A stretch of 64,000 nucleotides of DNA from Cecembia rubra (GCF_003014575.1 NZ_PYGF01000005.1:186001-250000); one strand, 5' to 3'. Counted from the first letter of the stretch, positions 52,033-60,025 are shown. Notes: generated by a model from the sequence alone, not told the origin. Numbers and translations are program-made.

Positions 52033-53303
52033 TCTTACTTCTGTTTTTAGCCTTTCTGATTTTCCTGATTATTGGTATTCCTATAGCCTTTGCTTTGGGA
52101 TTGTCATCCATGGTGTATTTGCTTTTTTCCGACATTCCTTTGATCGTGATTCCCCAAAAGATGTATGCAGGATTGGATGTCTTTGTGCTACTTTCCATTC
52201 CGGGGTTTATTCTTGCGGGTAACCTGATGAATGCTGCAGGAATCACTCAAAGGATCATAGCTTTCTGCAATGCCCTGCTTGGCCATATCAGGGGAGGCTT
52301 GGGTTTGGCCAATGTGGGGGCTTCCATGCTGTTTGGGGGGATTTCCGGAACAGCCATTGCCGATACTGCCAGTATTGGATCGGTAATGATTCCCGCCATG
52401 GAAAAGGAAGGATATGATAAAGGGTTTTCCTGCGCAGTGACGGCTACCTCTTCCACCTTAGGCCCGATTATTCCTCCCAGTTTGCCCATGATCATTGCTG
52501 CTACCATGACGGGATTGTCCGTTGGGAAACTGTTTATCGCAGGGATCATTCCCGGTTTACTTCTTGGCTTAGGTTTGCTTGGACTGACGTATTTTATTTC
52601 TGTGAAGCGGAAGTATCCAAAGAAGAAAAGAGCTTCCCTGATGGTAATGGTCAAGAGTTTTTATCAGGCTTTCTGGGCCTTAATGATGACGCTGTTGATC
52701 TTGTTTGGCATTATAGGAGGAGTCTTTACCCCAACCGAGGCCTCTATCATGGCAGTAATTTATGCCATGTTGATTGGTTTGTTGGTGTATAAGGAGCTCA
52801 AGTGGGCCCAAATACCCAAAGTCATTCTGGATTCTGCGAAGATGACTGCTTCTTTGATGGTTTTGGTGGGATTCGCCAATCTCTTTGCCTGGATCATGAC
52901 AGTGGAGGAAATCCCGCAGCTGATAGCATCCGGGCTACTTGGGTTCACGGAAAATAAGTTTCTGATCCTTTTGCTGATCAATATCCTGCTGCTGTTTGTA
53001 GGTGCCTTTATGGAGACCATTGCCGCCTTGCTGATTTTATTTCCGGTGCTCTTGGGAGTGGCGGTGCATGTCGGAGTGGATCCGGTACAGTTTGCCATCA
53101 TCATGGTCATGAATTTGGTCATTGGTCTGACCACTCCGCCGGTAGGTGTCTGCTTGTTTGTGGCCTCCAGTATAGGAAATATTTCTTTGGAGAAAATTAC
53201 CAGGGCAGGCTTCCCATTTCTCTTGGTCAGTCTGATTATTCTTCTGCTGGTGACTTATGTGCCAGAGGTTTCTTTATTTTTGCCGGGTTTGTTTTATGAT
53301 TGA
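52029..53303 (+). CDS. dctM: TRAP transporter large permease (DctM type)
   Basis: 424 residues from the ATG that overlaps the dctQ stop as ATGA; the frame is open 55 codons earlier, but that part reads dctQ DNA out of frame. About 12 membrane helices with the family signature (RGGLGLANVGASMLFGGISG near 85 and STLGPIIPPSLPMII near 145). It is the sodium-driven channel-forming subunit. Its 3' end overlaps a minus-strand peptide-leader remnant (53274-53408). Confidence 0.9.
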   Translation: MILLLFLAFLIFLIIGIPIAFALGLSSMVYLLFSDIPLIVIPQKMYAGLDVFVLLSIPGFILAGNLMNAAGITQRIIAFCNALLGHIRGGLGLANVGASMLFGGISGTAIADTASIGSVMIPAMEKEGYDKGFSCAVTATSSTLGPIIPPSLPMIIAATMTGLSVGKLFIAGIIPGLLLGLGLLGLTYFISVKRKYPKKKRASLMVMVKSFYQAFWALMMTLLILFGIIGGVFTPTEASIMAVIYAMLIGLLVYKELKWAQIPKVILDSAKMTASLMVLVGFANLFAWIMTVEEIPQLIASGLLGFTENKFLILLLINILLLFVGAFMETIAALLILFPVLLGVAVHVGVDPVQFAIIMVMNLVIGLTTPPVGVCLFVASSIGNISLEKITRAGFPFLLVSLIILLLVTYVPEVSLFLPGLFYD

Positions 53304-53408
53304 ATACCATGAACCTCCATACCCCCCTGTAATCTTTTTCATCTGACTCCTGCCCAATACTTCATCAGAGGTAAGCCTGAGCAGTTTGAGCTTAACTTTA
53401 TTTACCAA
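53274..53408 (-). pseudogene. Broken double-glycine peptide gene at the cluster edge
   Basis: The minus strand reads VNKVKLKLLRLTSDEVLGRS then QMKKITGG, the leader of the intact peptides, followed by YGGSWY and then residues encoded by the tail of dctM (SIIKQTRQK). The normal ATG is replaced by GTA; the only start is a TTG one codon earlier. The core has no cysteine and is cut after about six residues where the dctM gene begins, so I read it as a truncated remnant. Confidence 0.65.
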
Positions 53409-53599
53409 ACTAAAATATTAAAAATTAAATTGTAACATATTAGTGGTTTTTATGGAAATTTTCATAATTCGGTGTTGATAAAGGTTTAAATTTCAATTTT
53501 CCATTTTAAAAGTAGATTTGAATAGGTTTCCTGGGCAACCAAGATGCAAGCAATATGTTATTACATTTAATTTAAACCATAATCTCACCTTTAGATTTT
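53409..53599. other. Gap between the leader remnant and propeller 1
   Basis: 191 AT-rich bases. The structured leader that precedes peptides 1 and 3 is not found here. Confidence 0.4.
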
Positions 53600-54745
53600 T
53601 TAATGCAATCTAAATTCAAAAACAGCATATTTTGAATAAGTCGATTCTTCGTCATCTTTATCTTTTTCACGCATTAAGATCTTACCATTCTCCAACAGGA
53701 TAATCTCTGCATTTGGGTCAAAATTTTCAGGAAAACTAATGGGAGGGGAAACTAGATGACCTTTATCCAAAAAGTAAAATTTATACAAGGTAGGATCCGT
53801 AAGAGGGAAATAATATTCATTATTGACTTTTTTCTTTTCCAATTCCACTTCACTAATTCCTGAGTACCTGAGTAGGATGTAGCCACTTTCATCCGCAGGG
53901 TATAAACCGACTGTTTTACCTTTTCCCTTATCTTCCAGACTTTGTTCGACTATTTTGACATATTTTACCAATTCAAAATTCTTGGTTAAATCATAAATCC
54001 CAATGGTAAGGGAATTATCAAATGTAAGATGGAGTAATTTCTGATTGTCATCCAGAAAATACACCTGTGTCAAGTCAAACTCTTTGTCTGCGGGTTTATA
54101 GGGGCTGAAGGAACCAAATTGGATTGGAAGCTTCCAGGTCAAAGATCCGTCTGATGGATCAAAAACCTCGAGCAAATTTCGGGAAGATATTGAGGGGTCT
54201 ACATCTGCAATTGGAATCTTAATATTTGAGTAAAAAGAGGGCAAAACTTGAGGATATGTTGCACCATTGAGAAAGAAATAGGGAGTTTTGATTTTAGGTC
54301 CTCCATAGAAAATAATATTGAAGAAGGAGCTGAATCTCCACCGATTTATCACTTCCCAATTTTCATTATACCATAATAATTCATTTGAACTTTGAAGGAA
54401 AAAACCGTCTCCTCTTTCATTGAATGCAGCGGAAAGTATATTTGTGAAATATTCGTTTGGGCCCTCACCTGCTCTTTCTATTTCATCTATGACCTTTCCT
54501 TTGCCATCTATGCATATAAAGCTTTTGGTAATGGCATCATAAGCCAGAAAAACATTCTTTTCTAGATGATGGTCTAGGATAATAAACCGGGTATCCCTTT
54601 CAATGACCATTTCGTTAGTTTTATGCAATTCAGCTTGGGGGATTTGAGATTGGATACCATTTTCTTTACAAGAAAAAAATATGATTGTTGTCAACACAAT
54701 AAAAATTGAATAAGCAACTCTACATAAATTGAAAATGATAATCAT
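53600..54745 (-). CDS. 6-bladed beta-propeller lipoprotein 1
   Basis: 381 residues. Lipoprotein signal ending in FFSC (about residue 26). The rest is a 6-bladed beta-propeller of the PF17170/DUF5128 type: the family motif GEGPNEY (ERAGEGPNEYFTNIL near residue 75) and repeated D-x-x-x-K-x-hydrophobic blades (CIDGKGKVIDEI) are seen. It is predicted to sit on a membrane facing the periplasm or cell surface. It lies downstream of peptide 1, separated by a hairpin, and is probably its partner (receptor, carrier or immunity); this is inference. Confidence 0.82.
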   Translation of the reverse strand: MIIIFNLCRVAYSIFIVLTTIIFFSCKENGIQSQIPQAELHKTNEMVIERDTRFIILDHHLEKNVFLAYDAITKSFICIDGKGKVIDEIERAGEGPNEYFTNILSAAFNERGDGFFLQSSNELLWYNENWEVINRWRFSSFFNIIFYGGPKIKTPYFFLNGATYPQVLPSFYSNIKIPIADVDPSISSRNLLEVFDPSDGSLTWKLPIQFGSFSPYKPADKEFDLTQVYFLDDNQKLLHLTFDNSLTIGIYDLTKNFELVKYVKIVEQSLEDKGKGKTVGLYPADESGYILLRYSGISEVELEKKKVNNEYYFPLTDPTLYKFYFLDKGHLVSPPISFPENFDPNAEIILLENGKILMREKDKDDEESTYSKYAVFEFRLH

Positions 54746-54809
54746 GATTTTATTTTTAATAATGGCAAAACAATTTTATTCTTAGGATATTCTTGTTTAG
54801 GGAGAAAAT

Positions 54810-54840
54810 AGGGATTAGTTATAAACCTGAACTAATCCCT
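54810..54840 (-). promoter_or_regulatory. Intercistronic hairpin between peptide 1 and propeller 1
   Basis: Perfect 11-bp arms (AGGGATTAGTT / AACTAATCCCT), nine-base loop, 7 bases past the peptide 1 stop. Only ATTTTC follows it, so it may be a partial terminator or an mRNA-end stabiliser. Confidence 0.6.
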
Positions 54841-54846
54841 CATTTA

Positions 54847-55071
54847 TCATGAACATCCAGTTGCAACACAGCTAATTGCTCCTCCATTACCTGAGCATTC
54901 AAGAGAAGCATCATTTGCGTTTGGACATGGACCAGAACCTGAGGTTTGCGTTCCATTTCCACATGTAGTTGTATGGGAACAATCCGTCGCTCCCATTATT
55001 GTTTTCATCTGACTTCTTTCTAATACTTCATCAGAAGTAAGTCTTAACATTTCTAAGCTTAACTTTTTCAT
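54847..55071 (-). CDS. Cys-rich secreted peptide precursor 1 (double-glycine-type leader)
   Basis: 74 residues. The 28-residue leader (MKKLSLEMLRLTSDEVLERS then QMKTIMGA) differs from the other two at six or fewer positions; it ends GA rather than GG, which C39 peptidases tolerate. The 46-residue core has six cysteines (TDCSHTTTC, GPC, LEC, ISC, TGC) and many Gly/Ser/Asn, fitting a disulfide-bonded peptide. A conserved structured leader RNA precedes it and propeller 1 follows. It resembles the GG-Bacteroidales natural-product precursors (TIGR04149 type). No modification enzyme is in sight, so plain disulfides are more likely than exotic crosslinks. Confidence 0.8.
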   Translation of the reverse strand: MKKLSLEMLRLTSDEVLERSQMKTIMGATDCSHTTTCGNGTQTSGSGPCPNANDASLECSGNGGAISCVATGCS

Positions 55072-55094
55072 GATTTTTAGATTTTATTAAATAT

Positions 55095-55154
55095 TACTTT
55101 CCTCGGACATTAAAGTCACCCGAAGTCTGTGACCATTCATCGCGTTTGAATATT
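55095..55154 (-). promoter_or_regulatory. Conserved structured 5' leader of peptide 1
   Basis: Reads AATATTCAAACGCGATGAATGGTCAC...GTGACT...ATGTCCG on the minus strand; a matching block precedes peptide 3. GGTCAC pairs with GTGACT around AGACTTCGG. A short frame (MNGHRLRVTLMSEESNI) starts inside it. Confidence 0.6.
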
Positions 55155-55206
55155 TTATGGTCAACAATTGCTACATTTTTTTAAAAGATTCACTTCATTT
55201 AAGGAA

Positions 55207-56343
55207 TTAAATGTCAATAACTATAAACCCAAGCTCATCATCTATATTTTGAAACACCCAAAGTTTCCCACCTTGGATAAAATACTTTACATATTCAGTA
55301 GTTAATTCCTCAATGAGTAATTCAGTGGTTAAGTTGAAATTCTGATCAAATAATGATAAAAACACCTTTACTTCCTTTATGTCCGGCAAAAGGGAGTTAT
55401 CCTTAGACTTCTTATCAGAAAATGATCTTTGGGCAGATAAACGTAAATATCTTTTATTTACATTATCCCATACCGGAGGACCAAATATGACTTGTTCCAG
55501 TAATGATTGGTAAGTTTTGCCCAGCTCAGAAAGTGTAGAAAGTGGCTTAAGAAGATGTCTTTCAGCTTTTTTTTGTGTAAGCTTTGGTTGATAATTTACC
55601 TTCCTAATAAAATTTCCTTTATTGTCAAAAAGAAACAATTCATTGGAGAATTGATGACTTACAATTACCAATTCATTTTCTTCACCAATATAAACAATCG
55701 GATCTAAGTAAGTGTAAGCTGCTGGATCGTCAATAGCTAATACAAAATTACTGTATGAATTTTCTTGATCTATATCAAACTGGCTTACCCTATTATTTCC
55801 CACATCTAAAACATTTAGGAAAACCTGTCTTGATGAATAATCAAAACTCAGTCCGAAAACTTTTATATTTTCAGTGCCGACTGCAATTTCAATCAGTGGG
55901 GTATTTTCAAAAGGCAATCCAGATGAATCAATGGCAAAGTTCCAATTTACCCGCTGTATTAAATTTCCTTTCTTATCCATCAAAATGGAATTACCAAAAG
56001 ATTGCAGAAAAAATATATTCTGATCCACTAAGTTCAGCTTATTAACAAACTCTCCAGTCCCATTTGGACCTTCTTTTTCTAAAATATAGCTTTTATTAAA
56101 TGCTAGTTTTCTAAGGTCTATTTCGTCTATTGAATGCTCATAACTATTGTACAAATACAATATTTCACCGTTCAAATTGACATCTGAAATCAATAAATAA
56201 TATCCAAGATCAAGTAATTTACCTTTTGAATCAATGGTTACGGTTTCCGCATTGTAATTCTGAACACGGCTGATTTGATCTTTTGGGCCTTGTTTACAAC
56301 AAATTAATACTGTAGACAACAGCAAAAGCATGGTGTTTCTCAT
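55207..56343 (-). CDS. 6-bladed beta-propeller lipoprotein 2
   Basis: 378 residues, lipoprotein signal with LICC (about residue 15-16). Propeller blades follow; the family motif is modified to KEGPNGTGEFVNKL near residue 90. The protein is diverged from propeller 1 outside the core motif. It follows peptide 2, with a hairpin between, and precedes the leader region of peptide 1. Cell-envelope location is predicted; the cognate-peptide role is inference. Confidence 0.8.
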   Translation of the reverse strand: MRNTMLLLLSTVLICCKQGPKDQISRVQNYNAETVTIDSKGKLLDLGYYLLISDVNLNGEILYLYNSYEHSIDEIDLRKLAFNKSYILEKEGPNGTGEFVNKLNLVDQNIFFLQSFGNSILMDKKGNLIQRVNWNFAIDSSGLPFENTPLIEIAVGTENIKVFGLSFDYSSRQVFLNVLDVGNNRVSQFDIDQENSYSNFVLAIDDPAAYTYLDPIVYIGEENELVIVSHQFSNELFLFDNKGNFIRKVNYQPKLTQKKAERHLLKPLSTLSELGKTYQSLLEQVIFGPPVWDNVNKRYLRLSAQRSFSDKKSKDNSLLPDIKEVKVFLSLFDQNFNLTTELLIEELTTEYVKYFIQGGKLWVFQNIDDELGFIVIDI

Positions 56344-56365
56344 ATTTCATGTATTAAATAAGCAA

Positions 56366-56385
56366 TACTGAGCATTAGCTCAGTA
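56366..56385 (-). promoter_or_regulatory. Intercistronic hairpin between peptide 2 and propeller 2
   Basis: TACTGAG / CTCAGTA stem (7 bp) with a six-base loop, 30 bases past the peptide 2 stop. Confidence 0.5.
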
Positions 56386-56414
56386 CTCTTTTTCTGATTC
56401 TTGAATCATAATTA

Positions 56415-56615
56415 TTAGATACTCCCGCACCTCACACATTGACCGTTTCCTGCCGAATTACAATAATCGTGAGCGCTGCAGCACCGAAGTGTTGGTGAGC
56501 AGACAGAATGACTACAATTACCTGTGCCATACCCTCCAGTTATCTTCTTCATCTGACTTCTTCTCAATACCTCATCGGAAGTAAGTCTTAACATTTCTAA
56601 GCTTAACTTTTTCAT
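56415..56615 (-). CDS. Cys-rich secreted peptide precursor 2 (double-glycine leader)
   Basis: 66 residues: leader MKKLSLEMLRLTSDEVLRRS then QMKKITGG (28), core of 38 residues with seven cysteines (NCSHSVC, RCC, DYC, QC, RC). The core start CSH is shared with peptide 1. The gene begins only 2 bases after the stop of a C39-domain fragment, so its own promoter and structured leader are absent and expression must come from read-through. An odd number of cysteines leaves one unpaired or intermolecular. Followed by a hairpin and propeller 2. Confidence 0.8.
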   Translation of the reverse strand: MKKLSLEMLRLTSDEVLRRSQMKKITGGYGTGNCSHSVCSPTLRCCSAHDYCNSAGNGQCVRCGSI

Positions 56616-56617
56616 TT

Positions 56618-56908
56618 TTATTTGATTTTATACACCACTACAAAGTGATGTTTGTTCCAGTGGACAATAACTGGAAGGGGGGCTTCACTAAGTTTATTAA
56701 AATTCAGTTTTGCCCCTATGGTCTTAAATCCCATAGCCTCTGCTGCATCACTGAGTTTCAATAGACTACTTCCTTCCCTCGTAGTTTCGGATATTTCTCT
56801 GATTTCTTTTAACGATATCAACTTGCCATAGTGCTTGGCGATGATTCGCAGGCAGGTAGGTCCACAGTCTTTAGTGTCGAGTTGTTTGTAGAAGGGGAAG
56901 GACTTCAA
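56618..56908 (-). pseudogene. Fragment of a C39 leader peptidase domain
   Basis: 96 residues closely matching the first 96 of the C39-ABC gene at 60316-61296 (KDCGPTCLRIIAKHYGKLIS and NKHHFVVVYKI). It holds the catalytic Cys and His but stops after VVVYKIK, before the catalytic Asp, the membrane domain and the ATPase. The break coincides with the start of peptide 2. I read it as a recombination remnant of a duplicated exporter gene rather than a working protease. Confidence 0.8.
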
Positions 56909-56979
56909 TTAACTAATGGGGCTACAAGTAGAAAAACTTTGTTTATATGTTTATAGGATAGAAGACAGTATTTACCATG

Positions 56980-58053
56980 TTATTTCAGTTTCACTATCCC
57001 AATTAAGGGATTTAGTTCCTCAATGGTTTTATCTTCAAATTCTGTCTTTTTAATATAATAAAACAGATCTTGATCCAAATCCAGGGGCCTTAGAAACACA
57101 GGATCCCCTTCATCATCAATCAAGCCTTCACTAAGATTGTATCCTCTTTGGTTTTTCTTGTCGTACAAAAACATATATCGTTTCCAATCTTGATCATATT
57201 CCAAAATATAATAAGAAGTACTATTAACTATATTGTAAAGTAAAAGTGTTTGATAGTCTCTTTCATCCAAGGATTGTTTTCTTTCAAAATTGAACTTTAC
57301 AGAAGGCACTACCATTTTATCTTCTACTCTATACAATGTATCCCTCATCATATTTTCGGGTGTAAGTACAGGCATAAACATAAAGAGATCATCTTCAATT
57401 TTAGACATCCAATATCTAAAGGGATAACCTCCAATACGTTTTTTATCAATTTTAATTGTTCTATATGGAATAGTATCTGCAATCTGATAATATTTATCCA
57501 GTTTATAAATATTGGTCCTATTTGCTATTCCATCCTCGACCGCTACTCCTATTTCTTCAGAAACTATCCACAACTCCCCATTTAAAATTTTCAAATAACC
57601 TATTGGATAACCTAGTTTCCGCTCTTCCTTCAATTGAAATGTCGAGTCATAAACAATTAGTTTATTGTATGTAGATAAATAGATATCTCCTGTTTCTTGG
57701 TCTATTGTAAAAGAATTAACAGTTCTATACTCACCAGGTCCATCTCCCAATTTTCCTAAGATTTTAATAAAATTCCCATTTAAATCAAAAATCGACACCT
57801 TCTTCAATTCTCTAATAAATAACTTATCATCATAAATAATCACATCATTGATAAATCCTAACAGGATATTTTGTGACGTTTCCAATTGAATTTCATTAAT
57901 TTCTTCAGAAAATTCAGACAAATAAACATGTGTGTTAGTATTATCAGGTATACAAATAATTTTGAGCGTAGATCGTTGATTATTCTTACATCCCAATAAT
58001 GAAATAAAAGCAATAAAACTTAGCAGTATTTTTTTTAAAGTAATTAAAGGCAT
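56980..58053 (-). CDS. 6-bladed beta-propeller lipoprotein 3
   Basis: 357 residues, lipoprotein signal (FIAFISLLGC, about residue 22). Blades follow with the clearest family motif of the group, GKLGDGPGEYRTVNSF near residue 100, and FDLNGNFIKILG before it. It follows peptide 3 with a hairpin between. Predicted envelope protein; candidate partner of peptide 3. Its stop is 71 bases from the C39 fragment. Confidence 0.82.
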   Translation of the reverse strand: MPLITLKKILLSFIAFISLLGCKNNQRSTLKIICIPDNTNTHVYLSEFSEEINEIQLETSQNILLGFINDVIIYDDKLFIRELKKVSIFDLNGNFIKILGKLGDGPGEYRTVNSFTIDQETGDIYLSTYNKLIVYDSTFQLKEERKLGYPIGYLKILNGELWIVSEEIGVAVEDGIANRTNIYKLDKYYQIADTIPYRTIKIDKKRIGGYPFRYWMSKIEDDLFMFMPVLTPENMMRDTLYRVEDKMVVPSVKFNFERKQSLDERDYQTLLLYNIVNSTSYYILEYDQDWKRYMFLYDKKNQRGYNLSEGLIDDEGDPVFLRPLDLDQDLFYYIKKTEFEDKTIEELNPLIGIVKLK

Positions 58054-58073
58054 AAATTCTTAAATTATTAAAT

Positions 58074-58099
58074 AATGGAGTTCAATTCTGAACTCCATT
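58074..58099 (-). promoter_or_regulatory. Intercistronic hairpin between peptide 3 and propeller 3
   Basis: AATGGAGTTCA / TGAACTCCATT, 11 bp with a four-base loop, 25 bases past the peptide 3 stop. A loose T/A stretch follows. Confidence 0.6.
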
Positions 58100-58124
58100 T
58101 AATTTGAATAGGTAATTATAGATT

Positions 58125-58349
58125 TTAAGCAGGCGAACAAGAACCTCCTGTATTATAAACAGCAGTGCAAATTTGAGTTGGATCAGAATAATTACCCGGA
58201 TCTGGATTATCACTATCCCAAACAGTAATTGGTGGATTATTCCCACAGGTACATATCCATGATTGACCCCCTGTAATCTTTTTCATCTGACTTCTTCCAA
58301 GTACTTCATCGGAAGTAAGTCTGAGCATTTCTAAACTTAACTTTTTCAT
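58125..58349 (-). CDS. Cys-rich secreted peptide precursor 3 (double-glycine leader)
   Basis: 74 residues from the start that aligns with peptides 1 and 2; the frame is open 23 codons further through the structured leader, which I reject as the start. Leader MKKLSLEMLRLTSDEVLGRS then QMKKITGG (28). The 46-residue core (QSWICTCGNNPPITVWDSDN onward) has four cysteines (CTC, IC, SC) and more acidic and aromatic residues than cores 1 and 2. It is the first gene after the C39-like/VKOR/DsbA fusion. Propeller 3 follows. Confidence 0.8.
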   Translation of the reverse strand: MKKLSLEMLRLTSDEVLGRSQMKKITGGQSWICTCGNNPPITVWDSDNPDPGNYSDPTQICTAVYNTGGSCSPA

Positions 58350-58378
58350 TTTTTTTAGATTTAATTGAAAATTAAAAT

Positions 58379-58433
58379 CTCCGGACATTTGGGTCAGCCG
58401 AAGCTTCTGACCATCCATCGCGACTGAATATTT
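58379..58433 (-). promoter_or_regulatory. Conserved structured 5' leader of peptide 3
   Basis: AATATTCAGTCGCGATGGATGGTCAG...CTGACC...ATGTCCG on the minus strand. GGTCAG pairs perfectly with CTGACC around AAGCTTCGG. Compared with the peptide 1 leader the closing pair changes from G-C to C-G, a compensatory change. Confidence 0.6.
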
Positions 58434-58453
58434 TTACATTCTAATTGATTGTT

Positions 58454-60025
58454 TTATATCAAAATATATTTTAGGTCTTCAACTGTATAAGCTTTAGGAA
58501 GTTCATATCCATTGATAAAGATGGTGGGAGTATAGTTGATGTTTTCCTGTTCACACCAATTCAACATGTCTTGTATGTGAGCTTCCTGTGCTTTTAGTTC
58601 CCTATTCATGGGGTATTTGGCTGCAAAGGCTTCATATTCCTTTTTCTCTGGCAGGTACCAATCGTCAAGTGCTTTTTGTATTTCCTCCTGACTTGCCTGA
58701 GCAGCTACTGCCATAATATGACTGATTGTTTTATACCTAATTGCATCTTCTCCGCCGGGATGAAATATGACCTGTAAGTTTATGTTTCCGGAAGCAAACA
58801 ATTCTTCCAAAATAGGATGAGAATTAGCACATGGTCCGCAATAAGGATTGCATACTTTGAGTACATGATATTTGGCATTTTCCCCTTTAAGTAATATTCC
58901 CAATCCTTCTGGATTATTGGAAATACTTCTTGAACCCGATAAAAAATGTTCAAAGGTTTCACTATTGGAAAGAAATCTGGTCAGTTTGGTTTTTTGCTTT
59001 TGGAGTTCCTTTTTAGCTAGGAAATATGGCTTAAGACTCAGCCAAGCCACTACTGTCCCAATAAATAAGAAGGAAAACAATGTCAAATCTTGAAATTGTA
59101 CGGAGCCGGTATTTACAAGAAAAATCTGACTAAGCAATATTTCTGCGAGCAGTACTGTCGAAATCCAAAGGCACAGCATGCACCACTTCTTGATTTTTGC
59201 CCATTGATAATAGATGGAAATGGGAATTATGAATACTCCGGACAGACTCAAATAGCCAAAAAACTGCAAACCTGATCCTGAAAATGAAGTCAAAAGCAAA
59301 AAGAGAACTCCAGAAAAGAAGTAGGCAAAAACTATGATGCTTAAACTTATCCCTCCTGGCAATGAAAAGGAAGAAATAACTGAGTTACAGTCTTTATTTT
59401 CCACTCCTGTACAAAAATCTTTTATTGCTTTATTGCCCTTATCAACTTCTGACCAAAGCAAAACAGTGGAAATGAACAATCCAATAGCTTTTATCAGGAA
59501 AAGGGACAAAATTACAAGAGCTTGGTTTGGGTTTGCGAAAATAGGCTGATAAAAAGCAATTAACCCAATGAGACTTATTAATCCTAGGGAAATACATAAA
59601 AAACGGAAGACGAAAGCATCCTGCTGTCTCGCCTTAAATCCAGGTTCACCTGATTTATCAGACTTTTCCAATAGCAAGGTCACACCAGTCCAGTTTTTGC
59701 CAAAATCCTCTTTTGAAGTGTTTTTAATTTTCCCCTTTTCATCCAGGTAGGATACGGTATCTATTTCCGATTTAGTAAGCACACTAAAAAAAGGATGTCC
59801 ATTTTCTTGAATCTGTATTATACAGGGCAACGGAATTTGTTCTAACTTTTCTATAGTAAGGTTGAGTCCAAGGCTGTCCACCTTATATTGTTTCAAGGTA
59901 TCTGAAATGGAAAGCAAGGATTCCTGTTCAGGATGGGATCCTACTATTTCTTCCAGGTAGCCCTTAGTAAAAGGAATATCCAGTAGCCGCAGAATTTTCT
60001 TTAAAATCAAAAACGAATTTTCCAT
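58454..60025 (-). CDS. C39-like domain / VKOR / DsbA-like thioredoxin fusion
   Basis: 523 residues. Residues 1-125 align with the C39 peptidase of the neighbouring exporter (SLLSISDTLKQYKVDSLGLN; PLPCIIQIQENGHPFFSVLT) but lack its catalytic KDCGPTC block, so the domain is a C39-like pseudo-peptidase. About 135-330 is a VKOR membrane domain with C205...C213 and the W281-C-M-L-C285 active site. About 345-523 is a DsbA-like thioredoxin domain with C396-G-P-C399 and the cis-Pro motif YTPTIFING at 498-506. It should make disulfides, and the Cys-rich peptides encoded next are obvious substrates. The pseudo-peptidase may bind their leaders (inference). Confidence 0.85.
   Translation of the reverse strand: MENSFLILKKILRLLDIPFTKGYLEEIVGSHPEQESLLSISDTLKQYKVDSLGLNLTIEKLEQIPLPCIIQIQENGHPFFSVLTKSEIDTVSYLDEKGKIKNTSKEDFGKNWTGVTLLLEKSDKSGEPGFKARQQDAFVFRFLCISLGLISLIGLIAFYQPIFANPNQALVILSLFLIKAIGLFISTVLLWSEVDKGNKAIKDFCTGVENKDCNSVISSFSLPGGISLSIIVFAYFFSGVLFLLLTSFSGSGLQFFGYLSLSGVFIIPISIYYQWAKIKKWCMLCLWISTVLLAEILLSQIFLVNTGSVQFQDLTLFSFLFIGTVVAWLSLKPYFLAKKELQKQKTKLTRFLSNSETFEHFLSGSRSISNNPEGLGILLKGENAKYHVLKVCNPYCGPCANSHPILEELFASGNINLQVIFHPGGEDAIRYKTISHIMAVAAQASQEEIQKALDDWYLPEKKEYEAFAAKYPMNRELKAQEAHIQDMLNWCEQENINYTPTIFINGYELPKAYTVEDLKYILI

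Noticed and set aside
58350-58418. Longer start for peptide 3
   Set aside because: The extension lies in the structured leader, is absent from peptides 1 and 2, and the ATG at 58349 aligns with the shared MKKLSLEML start.
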